Source of the DNA: Megamerina dolium
Lineage: Eukaryota > Arthropoda > Insecta > Diptera > Megamerinidae
Direction of reading: 5' to 3'
DNA length: 64,000 nucleotides
NCBI GenBank assembly: GCA_963854835.1
Contig: OY978527.1
Location: 40,560,040-40,624,039, forward strand
Under the pieces are notes generated by a model, which did no database searches, was not told the DNA's origin, and saw only the letters and a program-made list of their open reading frames with translations. Numbering within the stretch: position 1 is the first letter of the stretch; every line of letters starts with the position of its first letter. This document shows positions 24,060 to 36,013 of the stretch, one piece after another. Both the position numbers and the translations under genes were made by a program.

Positions 24060-25640
24060 TTAGGCGGATGATATTCAAATAGTTTTTTTTTCCCTTCTTC
24101 ACTCCCCTTGGGAGCATAGGGCCTCAATAAGACTCTTCCATCAGACACGATTCTGTGCTGTTAAGTATTTTTGCGCCGTCCCATGTTGTGTTGATATCGG
24201 CTAGCTCGCGCAATATCGACCTACTCCAAGTATTTTTTGGCCAACCTCCACCTCTGCTCCCTTGTGGACTCCAGTCTAGTGCCATTCTTGTAATGCTAAT
24301 GTAATGCTACAGATGTTACGTCGGCATTTGTTGACGAAAGTTTGTAGCTTTTGTGTGATGGTGTTTGAGATCAGCCATGTTTCACTTCCGTACAACAATA
24401 CTGACTTCACACATGCGCTGAATATTCACAGTTTTGTGCGCTTGGAGATTCGCGAGCTCGTCCACACTGCATGCAGTCACCCGAACGCCGCCCTTGCTTT
24501 GTTTAAACTGCAGTTTACAACTTCATTAGCTCCGTCGTCTGCCGTTATAATGCAGCCGAGGTAGCCGAGGTAGAAGCCTTCAACAAATTCCACCGGGCAT
24601 CTTTCGACCATTATATGGCGTGCATTTTTCTGGTTAACTCTCATGGCCTTAGACTTTGCGATGTTGATATCCAACCCGACAGTACGTGCTAGCGCGACTA
24701 AGTTGACCGCCTTCGCTTGCATGTCGATGAGTTTGTGTGAGAGGAGGCAGATGTCATCGGCGAAGTCGGCAACCTTGCCTTACGCCCGCATTGGTGGAGA
24801 ATGGGTTGCTGATGTTACCGTTATGAAGCACAGCCAGTTCGGAATTTTCGTAAAGGGCTCTGATGAGGCGGATTAACTTGGCGGGGATTCCTTTTCTACT
24901 TACTGCCAGCAAGATGGCGTCTCTTTTAATTGTATCGAAAGCCTTATTAAAGTCGACGAACGCCATTCCACTGATTGTTCTACTATGATACGAAGAGTAT
25001 TGACTTGGTCAACACAGTTTCGGTGTGGGCGAAATCCAGCTTGTTCTTCTTTTAGGGAACGTTCGACACAGTATGGATTGAATGATCATGGCTATATTTG
25101 TAGATGGTGTTGTGTAGGGTTTTTCCTCGCCAGTTATCACAGTGGCGGAAGTCACCTTTCTAAGGCAACTTCACTATGATGCCTTTTGTCTACGACGGTG
25201 GCATTTTTTCATTTTCCCATGCGGAAGAGATGTGGAGGAGAAGGGTATCTGCTGAGGTTTGCGGGTCGACAAGAAGTAGTTCCGGCTGTATGCCATCTTC
25301 GCCCGCAGCTTTGTTAAGCTTCAGCTTCCTAATTGCATACTTGATTTCTGCTAGCTTGAAGCTGGATGTTGATATTTTGCTGCTTATTGTTGTGCTGCCT
25401 ATTTCAATGCCAGATTCATTGTCAAGAGCAACGTTACTAATTGCTTCAAAGTGTTCCTTCCATCTGCGGACCTGATCATCTTTCCATCGCTGATAAGCTG
25501 CCTTTTGAGTTCATTTCTGTGCTGAATGATACCTCAGGTAGTAGCGGAAATCCATGGTTTGGTGTTGGTAGGCTTTACTGTGCCAATTTTATCTTGTGCA
25601 ATTTGCCTCAGCGTGGCATCATAAAGTGAATGAGAATTAT
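24060..25640 (-). pseudogene. LINE reverse transcriptase (clade unresolved), decayed
   Basis: Read on the minus strand, the order is a pre-RT segment (ISATT...IIQHRNELKRQL), HFEAISN and AAGEDGIQPELL. RT motifs follow: AGFRPHRNCVDQVNTLRII, AFVDFNKAFDTIKRDAI and GIPAKLIRLIRALYENSEL, then NAGVRQGC and ADDICLLSHKL. After these come VGLDINIAKSKAMRVN, the YLGCIITADDGA segment, a LYGSETW segment, and a degraded tail containing ALDWSPQGSRGGGWPKNTW. Multiple frameshifts and a small gap after VRQGC make it inactive. The GxxRxGRPKxTWRR-like tail without RNase H suggests an RTE- or CR1-like group, which I cannot decide. Two relatives occur at 30.1-31.9 and 56.5 kb. Confidence 0.8.
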
Positions 25641-27384
25641 ATATCAGCGGAGTTAAATGTAAATATGATATTTTATTCTAAATATGAGCTTGCTCCTCAA
25701 AATGCAACCAATGCGAAGAAATAAAATAGAAAAATCAATACATGACATGCTTTTAAATGAATGTGTTTTGTAAAACTATACACCTAACCTCTCGTAGTAG
25801 AGCTAAATGACGTTTGAGACATTTTCCAAATATTCCTCATTACTTTGCTGATATGAATTTTATCTAAACTTTTCCATTTGTAAATGCATAAAATTGCAAG
25901 TACATCATAGTTTGACTATATTCAGAGCGTAAAGTATAAAACTATAAAAATTATGCTCGTAAAAATATGTAACCGACTACATATGTTATCATAATCAACT
26001 AGTACTAATACATCATACAAACTATTACGACTATGTCATATGCAGATGGTTTGAAGTAATATGAAAAAAAGTAGATAAATTTAATGACAACTTTGTTGAT
26101 TTTGCATATACGAATATTCACATTCATTGAAATCGCTTTCTTTAGCAAATTAACATATGAATATGTGTGTGTGTGTGTGTGTGTACAATGAATATTTTTT
26201 TTCACTTAGAGTAGCTAGTCGAAAGTGGGTGAATATGTTTAAGAATTTCAAGTATAATATTATAGTATACGAGTTTCTACATAAATCATACAATCTATCG
26301 TATCTATGTACATTTATATGCGTGTTTATGCATATTAATATATGTATTTACTTACACACACATATATACTACATATCCTTTTGTCGCGCACTTTATGTCA
26401 GATAACAGTAACAGAGCAGACACATGCAATATCAATATGTCTAGGAAAATAAGAAGAAGAAGAAGACTACATACAAAGTTTTTCAAAAATATTTCGAGTA
26501 TAAGAAATTTGTATACACACACACACACCCACATAGCTACGTACATTTGCGTGCCTGTGCGTATGAAAAATGACAGAGAGTTTTACATATACACGTTGTA
26601 CGAGTATTATATGTTGTATGTTAGAAATGTGCTGTACTATGTATTGTGTTGTCATAAAATATTATTTACATTCATAAAAATTCGTATTAAATAAAATGTT
26701 AATATTTTTATGACAGCAAAGCGCTTTTTATTTGTTGATTTTTGCTCTTTTTTTTTTGTTTTGTTTGTTGAAAAAAAATTTTTTTTTTATTTTACTCATT
26801 TTTTATTTGCATATTCTTAGACATCGTTTTATTATCCTTCATTTCTTGTCAAATATTTTACATAAATATAATGTTGATGATTTTTGTTGTTGTTGTTGTT
26901 GTTTTATTGTTTCACTTGAATTTCAGTGTTGATTTTTTACGTATTTAAAAAAATTTTATGAGAAGGTATATTTTTTTTACTCAGACATAATTTTGTATAT
27001 ATCAGAAATTTTAGAGATTTAAATTTGTTTACTTGGATTCATTCATTCATTTCAATCCGCAAATATCCATTTGGCTTAGTGACCACAATAATATGAGAGA
27101 TGAGAGTTGAAGAATCGATTTGTCAATTTTTGTTTTTTTTTTGCAAAAATGAACATTTTCTATGGGAACAGGTACCATGTTTATTTAAAAACAAAATGTT
27201 TTTAAAATTTTGTTTTTTAGTGTCAAATAAAATGTCAATTACTTTCCGAATTATTCAGGAAAAATTAATTTCATCGATTTTTGTTTAAAAAATTCATAAT
27301 TTTGTATGCTCATTCGTGATTTGAAAGTTTTTGTATAAAATCAAATTGTTTTTAATACTAAGTGTCTTAATCGAATACTTATAT
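25641..27384. other. AT-rich stretch, microsatellites only
   Basis: It holds (GT)n near 26164-26185, an AAG run near 26450-26465, (CA)n near 26515-26528, a GTT run near 26885-26902 and long T-runs. No gene is recognised. Confidence 0.5.
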
Positions 27385-27386
27385 TA

Positions 27387-27896
27387 GGTGTAGTAAAAAG
27401 AAATCCATTATTTTTTCAATAGATAGCTTTAGTAATCTGTATCTCGCGTTGTATAAGTGCGATCGGGTTACCCTAGATGACGTTAGAAAGATAGGATTTC
27501 GTACTAATTAAACTTTTTAGGCAGTTTTGTGATTGCCTGACTCAGTATTGTTTGAGCACTCGTCAAAGATGAACACCAGTAAAGAGAAAATACTCCATAT
27601 TTTACAGTTTTTCTTCGATAAAGGCGAAAACGCAAACCAGACTGCTGAAAATGCGAATAGTGTTTATGGTCCTGATACTGTAACAGCCAATCACATGCAA
27701 TTTTGGCTTCATCGATTCCGTTCCGGTAATTTTGATGTCAAAAATTGTCAATAATATCGATAAAATAATGGAAATCGTCTAGTCTGACCATCATGTGAGC
27801 ACTGTGCTAAACTTTGCACAAAAAATCGTTTGGAGCCATTAAATAAGATTGGATACAAAAAGATTGGAAAAATAATGGATTTCTTTTTACTAAACC
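27387..27896 (+). mobile_element. Mini-mariner (510 bp) retaining only the HTH region, copy 1
   Basis: The inverted repeats are at 27387-27417 (GGTGTAGTAAAAAGAAATCC...) and 27866-27896 (its near-perfect reverse complement), each flanked by TA. Between them is the start of a mariner transposase. From the ATG at 27569 it reads MNTSKEKILHILQFFFDKGE, then VTANHMQFWLHRFRSGNFDV. A deletion of about 23 nt removes the GRP linker and shifts the frame to a stop at 27752-27754. The frame can be followed further to a QKIVWSHLIRLDTKRL-like end of the second helix-turn-helix, then directly into the inverted repeat. No catalytic domain is present. Confidence 0.87.
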
Positions 27897-27898
27897 TA

Positions 27899-30079
27899 AT
27901 ATAACATTTCACTTTCCAATATTTTCAAATTAAATTTGAATTTCATATTAATGTCGGTGCTATAAATGCGTACATGTGCATCAATAAAATCCCATGAGAC
28001 CATAACCTTGAAATATAACAATAACAACAACATAAACAATTTATTGCAATTTGTTAATTATTATCAAACATATGTGTATTGACAACTAATGCTCATTAAA
28101 AACCAATAGCAATAATGGCAATAGCCAAATGCGAAATTGCGATAACACAAAAAGAAAATAACATATTTTTAGCTTTAACATTAAATATAAGCATATATGT
28201 ACATGAGAGAATTAAATATGGACACCTACACACACACACACACTTACGCACTCATACACAAACATACGGAAAGAACATTCAAATCTCCATGAGAGTATCA
28301 ATGCATGCATATAAACGCACAACACACACACACATGTATATAAACAAAAGCACTTACGACGCAACATATGTAGATACTCATTGTATATATGTATACACAT
28401 AGTAGTACTATATACTCATATAAGTAAAACAGTGCGCTCGTAAATCTGTTGCCGAAATAAGCATATAATAAAAACGCTTTTAAAAATCATGTCAATGAAA
28501 TAGCATTTCGACCACCATCACCAACCAGTACATATACGAGTATATGCATTACTATATTACATACATCAACACATTACTACTCCATAACTCCCTACTACTA
28601 TAATACTGTAGAATTGCGTCATTACTTAAGCAGCATTGCGACCATTAAACATCTCCGACTGCTTTCATATCTTATTTTTGTATTACTTTTTTTTTCTTTT
28701 TTTTTTTCTTCTTCTTTTAGTTCACTTCATTTTCCCTGAGATCATATATATTTGTGTAAAGCATATTTTTAGCTTGGCTCAGTTCAGCTTAGCTTGTTGA
28801 TGCCATTAAACGAAGTAAAAACAACAACAACAACAACAACAAGAAGAACATAAAGTATAAAAAATTCACATAAATAGAGTATGCCATGGTAAAGCTTCAT
28901 GATGTGAAATAAAAAACAAAAAATAAGAAAAAAATTGTATGTTGCTTCTGCATATGAGCTGTATGTAGGCACATATGCACCAGTGTTCCAGTAGGTATAA
29001 GGTGTGTGTCATTAAAAATTTTCTCACTAAATTTGGCCTATTGATTCATTTGCAGAACTTCTAATTGAATTTATAAATATATTCAATTCATTAATAGTAT
29101 TGATTAAGTACTCAGTGAAAAAATTGACTCTGAGCACTTCTAAACGCAAAAAGGTATCCAAGTATATCATATTTATAATGAAAACTTGTTTAAGGGTTCT
29201 TTCGAAAATGCTGCAAATATTGTACTCTTCATAACAAATTTTTTGTCCTACATATAATTATGGATTTTCAACAAAATGAGCTTTAATAATGGTTGCTATG
29301 ATATGATACACTCCTTATACTCGTATATGTATTAAATAATGTTTTTAAATGCTATACCATATATATATCTACACATAAATACAATATGTATATACATATA
29401 TTCTCTTTATTACCATTGCATAAGCAACCAACCAAGTCAGTCATCATAAACGCACGCACGCACGCACGCACGCATTGTTACAGTAGTATACGCATATGCG
29501 TCCCACTTGTATATTTTTACTCATACTCATATGTACACTTAGTCAGTCACAAGTTATGTGTACCATGCATACATACATGTGAGTTACTCATAAAACCAAC
29601 ACGTATACATTTTCAACAGACTCTCACTTGCCTATGTACCTACTTACTGATGTATGTATGTGTGAGTGATGGGTGAGTGGCTCGTTCGCGAATATATATT
29701 ACACAAATATGAATGTGTTTTATAGTAGTAAAATTATAACATCTTCTATGTACTATCAAATTCTTTCAAGGCAAAAGAAGTTAAAATACTTGAAGGGAAA
29801 AATCGCATTTCTTTACATTTTTTTCTTTAAAAATATTATGTTACCTAACATATGCAACATGTATCCAATTAGAATGTGCTATGCATATTTGAAAGAACTA
29901 AAATATTAACAGAATACTTCTTCCGCGCTTTAGTTATTCATTCTCTCAAAAAGTCAATGGTATATTGAGTTTGTGATTGCTTTTTTAATAGTCCAAACTA
30001 GCGGTTATACGTATGGAAAAGTGTTGCTTATTATTTATCGAAATTAATATTATTTTTACCAATGTGCACATGAGTCCTA
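27899..30079. other. AT-rich stretch with microsatellites, no gene recognised
   Basis: The stretch includes (CA)n near 28228-28242 and 28320-28334, an ACA run near 28818-28840, and the CGCA tetranucleotide tract listed separately. Open frames here encode repeat-like residues (His-Thr, Tyr-Ile) and are rejected as genes. Confidence 0.5.
29451..29474. repeat. (CGCA)n microsatellite
   Basis: This is six uninterrupted copies of the tetranucleotide CGCA, unusually GC-rich for the surrounding DNA. Confidence 0.95.
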
Positions 30080-30082
30080 ACG

Positions 30083-30360
30083 ATGGTACTGTGTGAAAGA
30101 TTGAAACCTTTGTTTGACAAACTGATTGAACCTTATCAGTGGGGCTTCAGAATTTCAAAGTGCGTCAACTCCTGGGGATGGTCGAAGAGAAACAGATCGA
30201 TTAGGCTGCTTTCTACAGTCCGGCGAGGGATTACCTCTACACAACCATGTTTGAGTTCCGTATTCCTTCGAAGCTCATTCGTCTTTGCAGAATTATACCC
30301 TGTAACTCGCGTTGTGCAGTTAAAATTGGGAAGAACCTCTTCCCGATGTTAATACCGAAC
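30083..30360 (+). pseudogene. Reverse transcriptase fragment of a LINE, N-terminal part
   Basis: The + strand reads VLCERLKPLFDKLIEPYQWG followed by FR, the lead-in to the RT fingers (relatives read LCERLKP...I..YQCGFR). After a degraded stretch come FEFRIPSKLIRLCRITL and NSRCAVKIGKNLFP, corresponding to the segment after the first catalytic Asp. It is of the same general type as the LINE at 24-25.6 kb. The downstream part of the same type resumes near 31336. Confidence 0.65.
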
Positions 30361-31335
30361 GTGGTTTCGGACAATATCGTGCAACTTCTTAAATCTTTTT
30401 TATGAAGAAAATTATACGAGCTGATGATCAAAAACATAATGGCACTATCTTCAATAAAAGTGTCATGTTCATTCACCTCATTCAAGACCACGCCCAGACA
30501 GTATTTCTTACTATGCTGGACTTGCGAAACAGTACACCTGCGTGCTAAACGTTTAAGTCCGACGCCTATAGCTTGGATTTGCCCCGCGGAACCGCCGTTA
30601 AGCATTACTTTGCGAGACCAAGCTGGGCCAAAATGGCTCTTCACATATGCCTTAGTCTACTCTTCGTTTATGTGCTCCTTTCGCTGCTGTGCTGCCATTC
30701 TCTCTTCCGTAGCTCCTGAAGTGTATTCGCAGACTATTCCTTCATCTTGGGACACACCAACTTTCATTGCTGCATGTACTTTACTGTATTGTCTGGAGTA
30801 ATTCTCTCTTCTATTATTCTCTCTATGAACGTCCTTTTAGATACGTATCTCGAACCACAGAAGAGAACATGCTGGCGCTACCGCAGAACGAAGAGGCTGG
30901 TTACTGATACCCACCGCGACTAACACCTCAGCAGAGCAAGCTCGCATCACCCTCATCATCCCAATAGCAGAGAAAACTGTTGCGATTCTGAAGGACACCA
31001 AGTGCACAACGGAGTGTACCGGACGATTTAACAGCCGCACCTAACATGGTGTACAGATGCTGACCAGAAAGCCCTTCAATATGAAGACCGTCGTGCCCAT
31101 CCATGATCAGAGGGACACATGATTCAAAGAGGAGGTGTCGACTCGCCACTGTCACATTAATTTCGTAGGACTGGCTGGCTTTTATACCGCCTCCTCCATT
31201 CCTGCCGCTCATCATCGGGGATTGCTTATCAATCTTATTTCGCAACTAACCTGCTACTACAGGTCGTTTGGCTGTCCGCGTCCTGCCCATCTCCCAGTAG
31301 CTTAGAGCCCAGCTATAGTACCCGATCCCATAGGA
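30361..31335. other. Unrecognised, GC-richer insert between two LINE fragments
   Basis: This stretch separates two parts of a reverse transcriptase and is less AT-rich than typical intergenic DNA here. On the minus strand, long frames read NGGSAGQIQAIGVGLKRLAR (within 30237-30644), GVSQDEGIVCEYTSGATEER (30700s) and LHIEGLSGQHLYTMLGAAVK (30928-31245). I recognise no family. It could be another decayed element, or the poorly conserved middle of the LINE itself. Confidence 0.4.
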
Positions 31336-31900
31336 TCAGACCGTCCAGGCGTATGCCAATGATATTGACACAATCGGCATAGGCACTCAAGCAGTAAGTA
31401 CAGCATACTCAGAGTTGAAAAGAGAGTCGCGGATTACACTTGCTAGCTGGTGCTACATAGGGCTAAGTAAGCAATTGAAAAGCCGGGTCCTCTCTCGAGC
31501 AACGAAAACCACTCTCTACAAGTCTCTCATCATGCCTGCCCTTACATATGGCACCGAAGATCGGACAATTTCCACCTCAGATGAGAGAATGCTTGTAGTT
31601 TTCGATAGATCCAACGGCTGCGTTAACTAGATCATGTCGAGTGAATGCAAGACTACACTCTAGTTAAGAAGGTGTTACATTCGGAACGCGCTGGTCCCCG
31701 AGACAGAAGAGTGAGACCCAAACTTCCGGTGGAAAGACCAAGTACTGGAGAACTTGTCGTCGCTTGAAATTTCCTACTAGCAAACTAAAGAGTTGACTGG
31801 CGAAGCACGCTAAACTCGCCCTAAATCGATTTTCGGTTGTAATGACCTCACAAGTAATTAAATACTATTAAGCGAAAAGCAAATTGAAGTGGTCTTCTCT
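31336..31900 (+). pseudogene. Reverse transcriptase C-terminal fragment of a LINE
   Basis: The frame around 31350 reads QAYANDIDTIGIGTQAVSTA, the catalytic YADD box with Asn in place of the first Asp. SELKRESRITLASWCYIGLS and LSRATKTTLYKSLIMPALTY follow, then GTEDRT(I), the usual LYGSETW position, and DERMLVVFDRS. Frameshifts continue to about 31850 (SLKYCWSK). The order and motifs match the LINE at 24-25.6 kb, on the opposite strand. The copy is dead. Confidence 0.72.
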
Positions 31901-32817
31901 TAAATACTGTTGGAGTAAATAGAGTAAATATTTGATAAAACATTGATATATTTATGTTACAAATTTTTTCTTCTTAATACAGCTGCCATTTAATTCTGTG
32001 GTTATACGTGGTAAATGCAATATTTTTTTTCCACATTTAAATGTAGTATATATTTCAAATGCAATCAAAATGCTTAATAAAATAAAACAAAAATAGAGTA
32101 ACAAACGGCCATATTACTTGACATGGTGTTCTATAGCTTATGTTACGTGTTTTTCCCATAACTCATCTAATTCACATTGAATCGATCGATTTTTGAATAT
32201 GCCTGTTTTTTGTTTTTTTTTTGTTTTTTGTTTTGCATGCAATTTATAAAATAAGCAGAGAAAAAGAGTAGTCTGTGTATGTGTGAGAGAGAGAGAGAGA
32301 GAAGATATAAATAAATGAAATATGTATGCAATAAATCGAAGTGCTCCTCGTAAAAGCAATTGCATCGTTTGCTGCAGCTGCAGCTGTACTACAATCAATG
32401 TAAAGTATTCAATAACAACAACAACTGCAATAACAACATTTTCAACATATGCAAATTACACACACACACACACACAACTACAAATCTACATAACATCCAT
32501 ACATACATACGGCACAGCATTGATTATTGTACGTATGCATATATGGGTATATGTACATTAGTACGTGATTTTAATCTGATTTACTACATTTTAGTACGTA
32601 AAATGGTTATTCAGTGCGATGGCAAAAATTAGCGTAAAATAAAATATCAGATTAAATGTGTAATGAATTGATCAAAATAATGGCCCCAAAATAATAGAGA
32701 TAATTTACTTAATGAGAATGAGTATGAATTTGGATTTGGTTTTAATTTTATCTTTGTTATTTTTTTACATGCACCATTACGTTTCCATTATAGATGATGT
32801 TCTAAATAATATAACAA
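31901..32817. other. AT-rich stretch without genes
   Basis: It contains a (GA)n tract at 32285-32302, an ACA-rich stretch near 32410 and a (CA)n tract at 32459-32476. No domain or exon is recognised. Confidence 0.5.
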
Positions 32818-32819
32818 TA

Positions 32820-34097
32820 CAAGGTGCGACAATTATGTATTAAGTCTGCCGCAAGAAAACCCAATTAAAACGCGATATCTGTTCATTTTTCGGTATAATT
32901 ATTCGAAATATTCTTCTCCTGATTCAATACATTCGTTACATCGATTTAATAGTGATTCAAATGCGTGTTCCAGCTCATTTTTCGGAATTGCCTCCAGTGC
33001 CCTCATCAAAGCCCGTTGTATGGTCTGAAGTCATCAAAAAAGCATCCTTTCAACTTCAATTTCAGTTTTGGGAACAAAAAGAAGTCGCACGGTGCCAAAT
33101 CAAGTGAATACGGAGGGTGATTCAACACATAGACCTGATTCCGAGCCCAAAATTGACGAACAATGAGTGCTGTGTGACTCGGTGCATTATCGTGCAACAA
33201 AGACCAAGTTTTTGGATTGCGGTATTCTGGACGAACACGACGGATTCTGGACCTCAAACGCTTAAAAACTTCGAGGTAACATGCGGAAGTAACTGTTTGA
33301 CCAGTTGGAACAAATTCTTTGTGGATAATTCCTTTGCTATCGAAGAATGTGATGAGCATTGTTTTAAGTTTTGATGGAACTTTTCGTGTTTTTTTTTGGC
33401 TTGTGGTGAGTTTTTTGATTTCCATTCCGCACTTTGACGCTTGGTTTCTGGATCGAATTGAAAACACCATGTTTCATCACCCGTAACAATTGTTTTCAGA
33501 GAGTTTAGATCATTTTCTGCAGCTGCAACCATGTCTCTAGAATGACTGACTCTAATTAATTTTTGGTTCTCGGTCAATGTGTGTGGAACAAATCTCGCAC
33601 AACCCTTGTTTTGCCCAAATCCTCGTGAAGAATGAGTCGTATAGTTTCTCTGTTGACGTTTAAGGCATCTTCCATCATTTTCACTGAAGCATTGCGGTCT
33701 TCTGTAATAAAATCACGAACTTTCTGGATCGCTTCCGGCGTCCGCACTGAAATTGGCCTTCCTTCTTTTATTTCATCTTCCAGTGACTCTCTGCCATCCA
33801 CAAAGCGTTTATGCCATATAAAAACATTTGATCTTGATAAACAAGCATCGCCATACGCATGCTTCATCATTTCGAATGTTTCTGATGCACTTTTTCCATA
33901 TTTTGCGTGGAATTTAATGACCGCTCTTTGCTCCATGTTAAAATTTTAACATCAAACGAACACGTGTTTTGTAAAATGAATGTCAATAAACATTAAAAGT
34001 CAACCAAATGCCATGAAATTTTGACAGTTAGTAGAGGAAGGTAAAAGCTTCAAAACGCTTCGGGGTTCGAGGCTTAATACATAATTGTCGCATCTTG
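32820..34097 (-). mobile_element. Near full-length DD34D mariner, 1278 bp
   Basis: The 25-bp inverted repeats are at 32820-32844 (CAAGGTGCGACAATTATGTA...) and 34073-34097 (reverse complement CAAGATGCGACAATTATGTA...), with a single mismatch. TA flanks each side (32818-32819 and 34098-34099). Size, ends and gene layout are those of an intact mariner, and the high similarity of the ends suggests it is the youngest DNA transposon in the window. Confidence 0.93.
32899..33936 (-). pseudogene. Mariner transposase (DD34D) with three frameshifts
   Basis: It starts MEQRAVIKFHAKYGKSASET. Two helix-turn-helix units are readable (SRSNVFIWHKRF, then the GRP-type hinge IKEGRPIS, then VKMMEDALNVNRETIRLILH). 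After a shift near 33580 comes IVTGDETWCFQFDPETKRQS, with the first catalytic Asp. After a second shift in a T-run near 33390 come LLHDNAPSHTAL and YSLDLAPCDFFLFPKL, 34 residues between the Asp pair. A third shift near 33025 leads into ALMRALEAIPKNELEHAFES, ending at the stop 32899-32901. Total length is close to the usual 345 residues and all catalytic Asp are kept. Confidence 0.92.
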
Positions 34098-36012
34098 TAT
34101 ATTATAATGCACAGTGTATTGCAGTGTGTTGCACTTGACATTCTTTTTACTTTTGCAACTTTCACGTTTCAATTAGAAACCATATCGCCATTTGATCTGA
34201 TCTTCAAGGGATATAAGAGCATAGTTTAACCCTTTATTTACTTATTATTGAATTTTCTCAAAGCATTCTTGTGTCTTGTGGCTCAAAAAAGTCAATACAA
34301 ATTAATTTCCTAAAACCACATACAAATTCGACGCGTTGAATGAAAGAGAGCCTGGCTTTTCATATAATTTTTTTTTTGCAGCTCTTCTTTAGAAAGTTTT
34401 GCTTAGCAATTTAATTTTGAAGTATTTTTAACCATATTCATAAAATGCAAAAAACACTGAAAACGACAAGTATTAGATTTACAGAAGACTGATATTAATT
34501 ACATTTAATCTTGAGTACTTTAACACACTTTAATATGTTTTATATATATATATATATATGTATAGTGTATCATAGTAAAGGCTGTGAAATGAAACTTTTA
34601 GATACACACTATACTTGTGCGAACATAGTTTCAAAGAAAATTTACACTTCTTTCTTTACTCAAAGTGTATTTGCTGCTGCCTTCAAAGGAAACATGAGTT
34701 TCTCTAAATTCTGCTTTACCATAAAAGGAGGTTTAAGGTTTCTTTCTTCTCTTTGATTTTTGTGTTAGACATAAAGAAAAAACTGGAACTATCACAGTGT
34801 ACACATAAACGTACTTATATGTATAAATATCCATAATCGTATATAGGTTAAAGACTGATGATAAAGAGTGTTTTTGATCCAAGTTGAATATTAAATTTAT
34901 AATAGTAGTTACAAATATTTTGAGTATTGATGGTAAAGGGTATTACTATATATGTATATTGTAACATTCAAAGTTAGTAATGCACCTACATGATTTACTT
35001 TGTATAGCAAAAATGTATCAAATTACTTTACAAACACCTTTGAACAGTAATCTCTCTCTCTCTCTCTCGCTCTCTCTATCTCTAGTAAGTTGTTCACAAT
35101 TTTACATATATTACAAACTACTTAAATACATGCTTAAACGAATATAAAGCATCACTCGTTTGGTTTTTTATATCGTATTCTTTTGTAATCGTTCACTTTT
35201 TCATTTTTAGTAGTAAGACTTTGTTGCATATTTTGTGGCGTTTTGTACAACAAAGAAAGAAATCAGAGCTAAGTAATATATGCAATACTATCATAAAACT
35301 TAGCAGGTAAAGAATATCATTATTGCTGGTAAGATTGTAAATCTTAAAAGATTCTTAATACCATTTTGTTACTACATATAACCACCATTCATTTTTAACT
35401 ATACGGAGTTTTTTATTAAACGAAAATAAAAAAACACACACACAAAAATGAATAGAAACAAATTGCTTTAGGGAAATAACTTATTTTATAATGTAGAGAA
35501 TCATGTTCTTCTTACAAATTATTACAAGAGAAAGAAAAAAAAAAAACAAAAAACAAGAAAATAAAAGAATAGCAGACAATATTCAAGAAAACATTGTTAA
35601 AAATATGTTGTGAAAATGTTGCAGCACCAACATCACCATCACCATCAACATCGGCAATAACTATAAATAAGTGTATTAATGCACAATGGTCTATTATTCT
35701 CAATATTTATCTCTCTCTCTCCCACTCTCTCTACCTCTCTCTCTGACTTTGTGTATTAATAGCAAAGAAAATCATTGCTATTTTAATATAAAAATCTATG
35801 CTGCAACATGAAACAAGCAATTACAACAATTTGTGTATATATAATAGCGCCTAAAAGTATGGTTTGATTATTTTTTTAAATGGAGCCACAAATAATGTAG
35901 CAATTGTGGAATTATAGTAAATGCACTAATGGCACTTATGTTGAAACTACATTTTGTAATAATCACGTTTGAAGATTTTGGCATGTGTAATACATTTGAA
36001 GTGTGATATATA
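34098..36012. other. AT-rich stretch with TC microsatellites
   Basis: It contains TATA-type repeats at 34543-34560 and TC tracts at 35051-35084 and near 35710-35740. I see no gene or transposon end that I can support. Confidence 0.5.
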
Positions 36013-36013
36013 A

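Noticed and set aside
28115..28402. His/Thr-repeat frame
   Set aside because: It is encoded by CA and CATA microsatellites. The mirror frame on the other strand is equally open, as expected for simple repeats.
33117..33949. Plus-strand frames across the mariner at 32.8-34.1 kb
   Set aside because: They are antisense readings of the transposase, which is clearly on the minus strand.
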